DNA of 64,000 nucleotides from Croceivirga sp. (GTDB lineage Bacteria; Bacteroidota; Bacteroidia; Flavobacteriales; Flavobacteriaceae). The stretch is taken from NCBI GenBank assembly GCA_028284935.1, contig JANQQQ010000016.1:274730-338729 (forward strand), read 5' to 3'. The notes under the pieces were generated by a model, which saw only the letters and a program-made list of their open reading frames with translations, ran no database searches and had not been told where the DNA came from. This document shows positions 33,937 through 41,894 of this stretch, one piece after another. The translations under genes were made by a program, and so were the position numbers. The first letter of the stretch is position 1; each line of letters opens with the position of its first letter.

Positions 33937-35904
33937 ATGTTAAAATGGGGGTCTTTTATAAAGGAAAAGGATGGTGAATGGGATGGCTTAAACAATGCTG
34001 CAATCTATAGTTTTAATAGCAATATTATCAATTCATTTGTCAGAGAAATGTTTCAAAATTCCATTGATGCAAGAGACAAAAACTTATCGCCAGATCCAAA
34101 AACTGAAAAAATACCTCCTCTAAAAATCAGAATTAATTACAAGGAAATTCTTCAGAATGAATTTCCGGATTTCAATGGTTTCTATGGGATATTCAAAAAA
34201 ATTGCTGGTTCTCAACCAAATAAACAACATGCTAAATTTTTTAATAATGCATTTAAAGTTTTGGGCGACAAGAGGAAAATACCATTGTTTGTTTTCGAAG
34301 ATTATAATACCTATGGTCTTTCGGGCTCAGATGATGATCCGGAGAGTTCTTTTAATGCCTGTGTCATATCTGAGGGTATTTCCGTAAATAAGGATGCCAC
34401 TTCTGGCGGAAGCTTTGGTATTGGCAAGAACGCCATATATGGTTTATCGAGTCTTAGAACTGTTTTCTACTCAAGTTTGGATACTAGTGGCAATTATATC
34501 TTTCAAGGGAAATCAAAACTGGCATCTTATTACGATGATAATGGCAAAACGCGTGAACATAAAATTTACTGCGGAGAAAAAAAAGATTTTCGTTCGATCA
34601 GGGATATTAAGAGTTTGAGTGACAGTAATAGGCAAATATTTTATAGGGATCAACCTGGACTTTCACAATATGCAGTGTGCCCTATTGAAAATGATAATTG
34701 GCCAGAAGAATTTGTGAAAGCAATTCTTAGAAATTATTGGATGCTTTTGGAAAAAGGAGAATTAGAAGTTGAGTTGTTACAACAAGATAAATTGAGTTAT
34801 GTTTTGGCTAAAAATTCTCTGGAAAAACTTATGACTGAGTTTTTTTCGCCAGAAAATTATGAGCCCGAAGATATTTCACCAAAAGGAAATCCATTCGAAT
34901 ACTACAACTGCTATAAAAATGGAACTTGTATACAAATGCATGACCTAGGTCAATTAGGTAATGTCCGCTTTTTTTACAACGAAATAGCAGATAGGAATAC
35001 CAATGCAATTGCATATTTACGAAATGATATGGTAGTATATGCAAAATCTGTTCATGGATTTGGGTCCATAGGATATTGTGGGGTCTTTATGTGCGATAGT
35101 AATCAGGGTAATGAAATATTGAGGGCAATGGAGCCTCCTACCCATGACTCATTCAGCCCAGATAGGCTACAGGAAAAATTAGAAGGTTACAGTTCGAGTG
35201 ATGGTCGTGAAATTTTAAATCAGATTAGATTACTTGTCAAAAGTGGACTTCAAACAATAGTAGATAAATATACCAAGCCTGTTGAAGACATCCCATGGCT
35301 GGATAATTTACTCTCATCATTGAAGGGTGCCGCTGGTATAGGAGCCGGTGACAGAACAAATGAAGAGTCAGAAAACGAAACTACTGAGAAAATAGGTAAA
35401 GATGTTAAGAAAAAATTGACGTTTAGTTCTCAAAATAGAAATTCATTAATAAATGATGACAATGGTGAAATTGAAGATAATGGTTCGGGCGATCCTGCAC
35501 CCGGTCCAGGTCCAAGACCCCCAAGGCCAGAACCAAGACCAGGACCTAAACCGGGGCCAAAACCAATTAAGAAAGCCAAAATTCGAAGTAGAATTTTTAA
35601 AACCGGAAAAGAAAAAAAGATTGGAAGCAAAAAATATGCTTCTTACAGGATTCATTTAACTTCTGAAAGGGAAATCCAAAACGCAGATATTGTTATTTCG
35701 CAACAAGGTGACACAGGAAATGTTGGAATGTTTGAGATAGGTGATGTCTTTGTTTTAGGAGGCCCACAACTTGATTTTTCTGAAGAAAAAAATAAACAAT
35801 CAGAAATAATCGCATACAGAATAAAGTCACTCACAGTTCCTAGTGTTATTGAGTTTTATGTTAATGAGCCATACAAAAGCAGTTTCAAATTAATTAATTT
35901 ATAA
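33937..35904 (+). CDS. GHKL (Hsp90/MutL-fold) ATPase with proline-rich linker
   Basis: A 655-aa protein (ATG at 33937). The GHKL ATP-binding motifs are clear: an N box R-E-M-F-Q-N-S-I-D-A with Glu37, Asn41 and Asp44; a G1-like D122-x-N-T-x-G127-L; and a G2/lid G-G-S-F-G-I-G-K (157-164). A probable S5-type transducer region follows to ~480. After a linker ending in a Gly/Pro/Arg/Lys repeat (~518-545) comes a beta-rich C-terminal domain (~550-655). It is not a sensor kinase (no H box) and lacks MutL C-terminal motifs. The closest concept is the paraMORC-type ATPases described next to DNA methylases in predicted restriction systems. Confidence 0.85.
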   Translation: MLKWGSFIKEKDGEWDGLNNAAIYSFNSNIINSFVREMFQNSIDARDKNLSPDPKTEKIPPLKIRINYKEILQNEFPDFNGFYGIFKKIAGSQPNKQHAKFFNNAFKVLGDKRKIPLFVFEDYNTYGLSGSDDDPESSFNACVISEGISVNKDATSGGSFGIGKNAIYGLSSLRTVFYSSLDTSGNYIFQGKSKLASYYDDNGKTREHKIYCGEKKDFRSIRDIKSLSDSNRQIFYRDQPGLSQYAVCPIENDNWPEEFVKAILRNYWMLLEKGELEVELLQQDKLSYVLAKNSLEKLMTEFFSPENYEPEDISPKGNPFEYYNCYKNGTCIQMHDLGQLGNVRFFYNEIADRNTNAIAYLRNDMVVYAKSVHGFGSIGYCGVFMCDSNQGNEILRAMEPPTHDSFSPDRLQEKLEGYSSSDGREILNQIRLLVKSGLQTIVDKYTKPVEDIPWLDNLLSSLKGAAGIGAGDRTNEESENETTEKIGKDVKKKLTFSSQNRNSLINDDNGEIEDNGSGDPAPGPGPRPPRPEPRPGPKPGPKPIKKAKIRSRIFKTGKEKKIGSKKYASYRIHLTSEREIQNADIVISQQGDTGNVGMFEIGDVFVLGGPQLDFSEEKNKQSEIIAYRIKSLTVPSVIEFYVNEPYKSSFKLINL

Positions 35905-35907
35905 AAT

Positions 35908-36717
35908 ATGTTTTCAGGAGGTTTTTCTTTTCCACATCCAGTTTTAGGTTTAGGAGATGATATAAGTGGGGCGTTTAATTGCTCCATGGACATTGAGAGA
36001 GATGCGAATCAAAGGGCCATCAGATTTCACAATATTAAGTTCGAAATTACCAATGACTACATAAATACTATTATTCAGGATGGGGAGGCAGGTATTTTGA
36101 TGAAAGTGTATTGTAGCTCTACTTTTAAAACATGGACTTTCCTTAACCCAAAAGACTATTTTCTTATTAATGAAAACGACCTTTACAATAAGGTTGAAAT
36201 AAGTGTTTTTGTGGTAACAAAAACTCAAATTGAACAGTACTCAGATAACAGCTTTAATAAGCAATTCGATGGATTTACCTTTGGTCTGAATGCCAAGGAA
36301 GTCTTGGCGGTAACGGGAAATATAACCATGAAGATTGAAAAAGTTGATGAGAAATTAGGCTTGGGCAATATTTTTAAATTCTTTTCCCATAGTTCTGACA
36401 AACCTCTTCAATTCACCTACCATCAAAACAAAATTCACATTATGTACCCGGTCGATATTAATGGGGAACATCCACCCAATGCCCTATTCAAAACTTCACC
36501 TTGGACCGCCTATAACATGTTTATAGTACCGGCTTTGAGCGGAGCTTTTGATTTTGTGGAAGAGGCTAGGGAAGAAGCTGAAGGATACGAGTGGTATGCT
36601 GTTATTTTAGATTTATTACCCGAAGACCAATGGCAGCGCGATTCATTCGTGAATGCGCAGCTGATCTTAAAAAAAGGGATACCAGTTCTTAATTCATATA
36701 ATGAACTAACTCAATGA
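35908..36717 (+). CDS. Unrecognised protein of the GHKL/methylase cluster
   Basis: A 269-aa protein starting 3 bp after the ATPase stop. It is mostly beta-strand-like in its first 170 residues (alternating hydrophobics, few helices), with a more conserved-looking C-terminal part containing H-P-P-N-A-L-F-K-T-S-P-W and an acidic stretch E-E-A-R-E-E-A-E. No nuclease motif (PD-(D/E)xK, HNH, GIY-YIG) is apparent. It overlaps the next gene by 4 bp. Position and tight spacing imply that it works with the ATPase, perhaps as an adaptor or DNA-structure sensor (inference). Confidence 0.8.
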   Translation: MFSGGFSFPHPVLGLGDDISGAFNCSMDIERDANQRAIRFHNIKFEITNDYINTIIQDGEAGILMKVYCSSTFKTWTFLNPKDYFLINENDLYNKVEISVFVVTKTQIEQYSDNSFNKQFDGFTFGLNAKEVLAVTGNITMKIEKVDEKLGLGNIFKFFSHSSDKPLQFTYHQNKIHIMYPVDINGEHPPNALFKTSPWTAYNMFIVPALSGAFDFVEEAREEAEGYEWYAVILDLLPEDQWQRDSFVNAQLILKKGIPVLNSYNELTQ

Positions 36718-37439
36718 GTATGAAGCAAGAGATAAAATTACTTACCAATAATTGTTGTGACAATTTATTACAATTTCAAACAGAGCCCTCTATTAGGGAA
36801 CGATATAATTCTCATAAATATCCGGAAGATTATCTTGAAAAAATGGATTTTTCAACTAAATACGGAATAGACGAGGACATAATACTTTCTCCAAAACCCG
36901 AACACGATGTAGAAAGTAGTATTGCAATATTTACTGAATTGAAAGATTTAGATAGGGTACAGGCAAATGACAGGAGATTATGGGTGTCATTAACACATGG
37001 TAGGTTTTATCATTATACCAAGGAAAGATGGGCTTATAATAAGGACTATTCTAGAAATGCTTTAATACGAAGATTCCATTTCGAAGGGTCGAGTCTAGAA
37101 GCTAGAATGAGAAATAGCATCTCAAGACTATGGTGGGCAGCCAAGATAACATACGATGAAAATCTGAATGATGCCTTTGAACTGACTAAATTACTTTGGT
37201 CTAAGCAAGACCTAATTCAGAACGTGGTGGAAAGAAGTTATGGCACCTATGAAAACGTGGTGCGTGGAATTTTAGAGATATACAAGGAAAATTCTCAACT
37301 CTCTGAAAGTGAATTAAGACACTTATATACAGGGTTGAATGCTATTGGAGGAGTTAAAATACTTTCTTTTTTAACAGTAAATGAAATAAAGGCGGAAATA
37401 AAAAATATTGCCAATTATAAAAACATAACTCTAAACTGA
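36714..37439 (+). CDS. DUF6339-like protein of the GHKL/methylase cluster
   Basis: A 241-aa, mostly helical protein. The segment L-W-V-S-L-T-H-G-R-F, the R-W and R-R-F-H-F-E-G-S-S stretch and the S-R-L-W-W-A-A-K-I-T-Y-D-E motif (~residues 84-148) match my recollection of the DUF6339 family, whose function is unknown. No nuclease or ATPase motif is seen. Its ATG overlaps the preceding stop (ATGA), and the next gene begins 1 bp after its own stop, so it is part of one translationally coupled run. Confidence 0.82.
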   Translation: MSMKQEIKLLTNNCCDNLLQFQTEPSIRERYNSHKYPEDYLEKMDFSTKYGIDEDIILSPKPEHDVESSIAIFTELKDLDRVQANDRRLWVSLTHGRFYHYTKERWAYNKDYSRNALIRRFHFEGSSLEARMRNSISRLWWAAKITYDENLNDAFELTKLLWSKQDLIQNVVERSYGTYENVVRGILEIYKENSQLSESELRHLYTGLNAIGGVKILSFLTVNEIKAEIKNIANYKNITLN

Positions 37440-37440
37440 A

Positions 37441-37698
37441 ATGACAATACAAGCAACAGCCTATAAAATGGCTCAAAGAGGTTTGGCCGATTTAAAGGTT
37501 GCAATCCATTTGATATTAAGTGAGGCACCTGAGGAAGGCTTAAGGAACGTTGATATTGGACGAATTCTAGGTGTCAATTATGGGCATAGTGGGAGGCATC
37601 AAGATCATATTCCAAGAACCATGCTAGAAATGATGAGAGCTGAAGGAGTTGTAGTCCAGGATGAAGTTTCTAAAAAATGGAAGCTAAAGAATATTTAA
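37441..37698 (+). CDS. Small winged-helix-like protein closing the cluster
   Basis: An 85-aa protein with a helix-turn-helix-like core (G-L-R-N-V-D-I-G-R-I-L-G-V-N-Y, residues ~33-47), a following helix (P-R-T-M-L-E-M-M-R-A-E-G) and a short beta wing (V-V-Q-D-E-V-S-K-K-W-K-L). This layout is that of a compact winged-helix DNA-binding protein. Within the operon it could be a transcriptional controller or a DNA-recognition subunit. It starts 1 bp after the DUF6339-like gene. Confidence 0.75.
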   Translation: MTIQATAYKMAQRGLADLKVAIHLILSEAPEEGLRNVDIGRILGVNYGHSGRHQDHIPRTMLEMMRAEGVVVQDEVSKKWKLKNI

Positions 37699-37863
37699 AG
37701 AGAATTGGCAAGAAGAAAATGCGGGCCGGCGAGGGTGTGAATTTGTGACTTAACGGAAAGAACGATTGCCCCTCGGCTTTGTGTTAGGGCATGAAATGCC
37801 CAAATAGCAAAGCTATTAAGACACAAAGAGAGCTTGGAAGCATATTTTCTTCTTGATTTTTTG

Positions 37864-37889
37864 TTTCTTTTTTATCAAGAAAAAAGAAA
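37864..37889. terminator. Inverted repeat / terminator after the cluster
   Basis: TTTCTTTTTT and AAAAAAGAAA form a 10-bp inverted repeat around ATCAAG, about 165 bp past the last cluster gene. It contains no G/C-rich stem, so termination would be weak. It may instead mark the right edge of the inserted segment. Confidence 0.35.
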
Positions 37890-37907
37890 GATTGTAATTT
37901 TAACTTA

Positions 37908-38138
37908 ATGGATTTTTGGACAATAGGAGAAAGAATACTTACAATTTCGGGACTAATAGGTCTTGTGATAACGGTGTTTTCCTATTTTAAAAAAAATCAA
38001 TTTTTCTTCATGTTACAAGTTTTTTCAAAAACACTTAAACCATTGAAAATCAGTGATATTTTGTCTATTTCTATGGACTTCCCTTTTTTAAAAAAACCTG
38101 TTGGCGCACGAAAGCACGATTATTTAAACGGATTTTAA
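37908..38138 (+). CDS. Possible truncated small membrane protein
   Basis: A 76-codon frame starts at the ATG at 37908. Residues 1-30 look like a real membrane-protein N-terminus (polar start, a helix of about 18 hydrophobic residues, then F-K-K-N). The remaining ~45 residues have no recognisable character, as if the original gene were cut and fused to unrelated DNA. It lies just after the inverted repeat. It may be a remnant or chance. The rest of the 37699-38183 gap shows only a short palindrome (GGGCATGAAATGCCC). Confidence 0.35.
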   Translation: MDFWTIGERILTISGLIGLVITVFSYFKKNQFFFMLQVFSKTLKPLKISDILSISMDFPFLKKPVGARKHDYLNGF

Positions 38139-38183
38139 GAAGTCTTACTTTTATTCTTATGTCAAATAAAATGACAACACCAT

Positions 38184-38840
38184 CTATTTTCTTGAGATAG
38201 TAAACCGATAGTTTCCAGTGATATAAAAAAACACCAACCGATTTTCTGGCATCACCACGGGGTTCCCATTGCGGTCAAGGGTATCAATGCCCTCCAAGGG
38301 TACTCCAAAGACCGCTTTCACTGCTACGGAAAAATCCCCAATGCCCAGGCCCATCTCGGGGATGACCGAGACACTTTGATTGGCTTCGGTCCGCAGGTCC
38401 CCATCCCTATCAACCACGGTTCTCGTTTCCAAAAAATTATAGCCTACGCCTATGGCCACATAGGGGTCAAAACCTTTCCATTCAAAGGTGTAGGTCGGTT
38501 TTAAAGCGATGATACTGGAATACGTCCGCTGGGGATCAATGACATTGGTACCATCCTCCAGTTCATTTGAAGTGTCCAATGCAAATAGATCCAACCGCTG
38601 AAATACGGAGGTGGACAGGTCTAGGCCCAACCCCCAGTGTTCGTTAAACCCGTAGTGCATCCCTCCCTGAAAGATAAAGCGTAAGGGTGCACGAACGGCG
38701 CTATCGGGCAAAAGCCCATCATCGGAGTTAAAGGTCCATCCCAAACCTGCTCCAAACTCGGCTTTAAGCTGCGCCGTCGTTAAAAAGGAGCTACCCAGTG
38801 CCAAGACAAGGAAGAGCCCAATTTTTGGAAAAATATTCAT
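38184..38840 (-). CDS. Outer-membrane beta-barrel protein
   Basis: A 218-aa protein with a signal peptide (cleavage after ~T-T-A-Q, residue 23). The rest is alternating hydrophobic/polar strands typical of small eight-stranded barrels (OmpA/OmpX-like fold), with G-x-G-x-G-W near the start, I-G-V-G-Y-N-F in the middle and Y-R-F-T-I-S-R at the C-terminus, close to the usual terminal aromatic motif. Function unknown. It is monocistronic, and normal base composition resumes here. Confidence 0.82.
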   Translation of the reverse strand: MNIFPKIGLFLVLALGSSFLTTAQLKAEFGAGLGWTFNSDDGLLPDSAVRAPLRFIFQGGMHYGFNEHWGLGLDLSTSVFQRLDLFALDTSNELEDGTNVIDPQRTYSSIIALKPTYTFEWKGFDPYVAIGVGYNFLETRTVVDRDGDLRTEANQSVSVIPEMGLGIGDFSVAVKAVFGVPLEGIDTLDRNGNPVVMPENRLVFFYITGNYRFTISRK

Positions 38841-39056
38841 GGTTTTAGGGGATTATTGAGAAAATCCACGCCTTGTTTTTAGTCCATTATGATTTTCCAC
38901 TTTTGCTTTTTTAGGTAAGATACACTTTGCCCGTAAAGGTTGTCATTAAGGTAAAAAACAACTCGTTGGATTGGAAAAGTGGTTTTTGAACATATTTGTT
39001 GGAAGTGACTTGCAACGGAGTCCGGTCAAAACAAGTGAAATGCGTTGATATGGATA

Positions 39057-39077
39057 GGCCGGCCTTCCGGGCCGGCC
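39057..39077 (-). terminator. GC-rich hairpin after the YiaA/B gene
   Basis: GGCCGGCC, loop TTCCG, GGCCGGCC: an 8-bp perfect stem 12 bp past the minus-strand stop at 39090. On that strand no T run follows, so it may stabilise the 3' end or terminate weakly. Confidence 0.5.
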
Positions 39078-39089
39078 ATTTTAGTGACA

Positions 39090-39551
39090 TTATTTATGGT
39101 CCATTTTTTCATCAATGAACTTTATGTCACGGGTATTTTTTTGAACCGCGACCGCTGCAAATAGACTCAGGGTGAATGACATGCCATAGAACCCCTTCTC
39201 GCTTAAATCCATATCGGCATTCCACAAACCTATGGTCAGTAGCAAGATAGCCGCTATGGTCGTAAACCAGCTAATACCATAATAGGCCTCAGTAACAGGT
39301 AACCCTTCTTGCCTATCCCTGACACTTTTTTGTACGGATACCACGGAGAACAGTCCAAATAGCAATAAGGTAAAGTAATATCCTTTTTCGTTGAGCCACA
39401 TATTGGCATTCCATAATCCTACACAGTACGAAATCATTCCAATACATAAGGCGGTCCATGAGGCAGAAACAAATGCCGAGGTTGGCCTTAGATCGAACGG
39501 TTTCCTTTTTTCAAGCAATTCCTCTTTCTCTTTAAAAGACTGATTTTCCAT
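39090..39551 (-). CDS. YiaA/YiaB family inner-membrane protein
   Basis: A 153-aa protein from the ATG at 39551. Two related halves each carry two hydrophobic helices and the family G-L-W-N-A-[ND]-M-[WD]-L-[NS]-E-K-G-[YF]-Y/G motif (near residues 49 and 112), followed by S-V-Q-K-S-V-R-D or A-V-Q-K-N-T-R-D. This internal duplication is the hallmark of YiaA/B proteins. The physiological role is unknown. An earlier in-frame start would extend it into the divergent gene and is rejected. Confidence 0.85.
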   Translation of the reverse strand: MENQSFKEKEELLEKRKPFDLRPTSAFVSASWTALCIGMISYCVGLWNANMWLNEKGYYFTLLLFGLFSVVSVQKSVRDRQEGLPVTEAYYGISWFTTIAAILLLTIGLWNADMDLSEKGFYGMSFTLSLFAAVAVQKNTRDIKFIDEKMDHK

Positions 39552-39707
39552 TATTGAAAAATTTAGAATTAATATGGGGGCAAAGTTGGAACCAATATCC
39601 TCTAGGAGAAAGACGGGATTTTTAAAAAAATTACGATATAAAATGGAAATAAATATTTTGAATATATTGTTAATCAATTTTTTATGTTGTATTAAAATAA
39701 CGATATA

Positions 39708-41168
39708 ATGAGTGAAGTAGGCACTATTTTTCAAGTACTTGCACCCGCAGAGAAAAGGGAATTCGTCTCGTTTCTGAAGAAGCGAAACAAACGCAACTCC
39801 ACCAAAAACATAGCGTTTTTGAGACTTTTGGAAGAGGGAAAAACAAAAGACCTTGATGTTGAATTGTATGGTTTTCCATCAAAGGCCGCCTTCCATGTAC
39901 TACAAAAACGGGTGAAGGATGCCTTAATTGAATTTTTGGCGAGCAAAGCTTTTGGGAAAGAGTCCTCGGAGGAAATGGAAATCTTGAAATTGCTCTTGGC
40001 AAGTAGAATTTTGTTTGAGCAAGGTGCTGTTAAGGCTGCCATACGGACATTGGACAAAGCAGAACGTAAGGCCAACTATATTGATGGGCACTCCATTCTC
40101 AATGAGATTTTCCAGACCAAGATCCAATACGCCCATTTAAACCCCAAATGGCATCTTGATCTACTTATTGAAGCGTTTGAGGCCAACCAAAGGCTTCACC
40201 AAAGGGACATTCATTTGAATATGGCCTATGCCACCATAAAGAGTGAAATGAACGCTTCGACAAGGGAATCCATTAATGAAATCATTAAGAGGGTATTCCA
40301 GGAATTTTCTTTGAAAATCAACAGCGATTTAACGTATAAATCACTCTACCAGCTCATGGTAATTACCGCATCTTCAGCAAAGCTTCAGAACGACTTTTAT
40401 ACCGTTTCGTCCTACATAGGGGATATTTTCAATGCGATGCAAGCCAAGGGCCCAATTCCCCCAAAGTACCGCTATTATCATCAGAATATGCTGTATTTGA
40501 TGGCCGTAACGGAGTTTAGGAACAAACGGTTTTTGAGTTCAAAAAAGTTGCTGCACGACCTTGAAACCATTGCCCAGCAGGGCCAAAAGAAATTTTCAGC
40601 GGTTTTTGGTGAAAAAGTAGGGGTATTGGCCGCCCTAGTCGAACTTTATACGGGCGGGATTGACCACGCCAAAAACATTTTGGTAAAGATAAAAAGACCG
40701 TCCCTGAATAAGGATTTGGTGCTCTTGATGTGCTTGTTTTTGGAAATGAAGTTTCATGAGGCTTATACTATTTGTAAGGGCTTTACCAAATCAGATGATT
40801 GGTATGAAAGGAAAATGGGTTGGACTTGGGTACTTAAAAAGAACGTTATTGAACTTCTTCTCCTCATAGAATTGGACAAACTGGAGTTGGTGATGAACAG
40901 ACTGGAGAATTTCAAAAGAAAATTTGGTAAAAAATTGGTGGAGGTCGGTGAAGGACGGGTGCTTACCTTTTTAAAGATGGTGGAACAGTTCTATGAAAAC
41001 CCTGTGGTTGTAAAAACCTCAGAATTTGAAACCCATGTAGAGCATTCATTCGAATTTATAGGCCGGGAACAGGAGGATATTTTTGTAATGAGCTTCTTTG
41101 CCTGGTTACGCTCAAAAATGCAAAATAAGAACCTATATGAGGTCACCTTGGAAATGGTCACCCTATAA
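39708..41168 (+). CDS. Large helical-repeat protein of unknown function
   Basis: A 486-aa soluble protein, almost entirely helical, with no signal peptide. It opens with a basic segment (K-K-R-N-K-R-N-S-T-K). Its regular helix pairs with A/L-x-x-x-L spacing suggest TPR-like solenoid structure, but no consensus TPR stands out. It has no catalytic motifs. It may be a scaffold or regulator. Divergent from the YiaA/B gene; no family name recognised. Confidence 0.78.
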   Translation: MSEVGTIFQVLAPAEKREFVSFLKKRNKRNSTKNIAFLRLLEEGKTKDLDVELYGFPSKAAFHVLQKRVKDALIEFLASKAFGKESSEEMEILKLLLASRILFEQGAVKAAIRTLDKAERKANYIDGHSILNEIFQTKIQYAHLNPKWHLDLLIEAFEANQRLHQRDIHLNMAYATIKSEMNASTRESINEIIKRVFQEFSLKINSDLTYKSLYQLMVITASSAKLQNDFYTVSSYIGDIFNAMQAKGPIPPKYRYYHQNMLYLMAVTEFRNKRFLSSKKLLHDLETIAQQGQKKFSAVFGEKVGVLAALVELYTGGIDHAKNILVKIKRPSLNKDLVLLMCLFLEMKFHEAYTICKGFTKSDDWYERKMGWTWVLKKNVIELLLLIELDKLELVMNRLENFKRKFGKKLVEVGEGRVLTFLKMVEQFYENPVVVKTSEFETHVEHSFEFIGREQEDIFVMSFFAWLRSKMQNKNLYEVTLEMVTL

Positions 41169-41189
41169 AAGAGGAGACTTGAACAGGAC

Positions 41190-41894
41190 TTATTCTAGAT
41201 GGTCAGTACCTAAATACTTGTCCTCCTTGTTATAGTACCACTTTCGGGTCTTGGGCATCTTGATCCCATTGATTTCTTCCATTCCACTGAGTAGAATGTA
41301 CTCCCCATCATTTTTGGATTCTTCATGATAGAACTGATAAACCTCCATGGCGTAGGTCTCTGGGTCAAAATAGAAATACCATGTATCTTCACCCACCTCG
41401 GAATCATAGGTAACTTTTACTTTAAGATACGTTTTGCCCTTAAAAGTGGTCTTGGTCACTTTGTCGTGAATTCGAGTACCCTGATCTTTGAGTTTCATGG
41501 GTAGGCCGTAGAGGTAAGTATAATAATTCCGATACATGGTGCCTCGGTCACAGCTCAGGCGAAACTTTTCCGCATCTTCCTTGGAAAAGGTTGTTGACCC
41601 ATTCAATGAAATTTCGCAATTGTCCTTTTCCAAGCGGTACGCATAGGAGTCCCCATCTTTGGATACTTCCAATACAAACTTGGAACGAGGAAGATCAATA
41701 TGCACGGTACTCCGTCGTTCCGAGGAATTGGGGGTCTCCATGGTCACATTTAGGGTTCCCGTAAAGGAGGCCCAGGTCCCATTGGGGTCATGAAAGGCAA
41801 TGGCTTTGTCCACTACTTCAGGTCCCGTGGATTCCTGTGCCAAGATGGACTGACTGATGCAAAGTACTATTAAGAAAAAGAATCCAACTTTCAT
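41190..41894 (-). CDS. DUF6503-like exported protein
   Basis: A 234-aa protein with a cleavable signal peptide (S-Q-S-I-L-A-Q). The mature part resembles the outer-membrane-lipoprotein-sorting (LolA-like) fold of DUF6503: V-V-D-K-A-I-A-F-H-D-P-N-G-T-W near residue 29, an antiparallel sheet, then D-T-W-Y-F-Y-F-D-P-E-T-Y-A-M near 168. The function is unknown. Its ATG overlaps the stop codon of the upstream phosphate-transporter gene by 4 bp, so it is coupled to that gene. Confidence 0.8.
   Translation of the reverse strand: MKVGFFFLIVLCISQSILAQESTGPEVVDKAIAFHDPNGTWASFTGTLNVTMETPNSSERRSTVHIDLPRSKFVLEVSKDGDSYAYRLEKDNCEISLNGSTTFSKEDAEKFRLSCDRGTMYRNYYTYLYGLPMKLKDQGTRIHDKVTKTTFKGKTYLKVKVTYDSEVGEDTWYFYFDPETYAMEVYQFYHEESKNDGEYILLSGMEEINGIKMPKTRKWYYNKEDKYLGTDHLE

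Noticed and set aside
35430-35659. Gly/Pro-rich frames on both strands in the linker of the GHKL ATPase
   Set aside because: They arise from the repetitive proline-rich linker codons; the ATPase frame is continuous and has the domain motifs.
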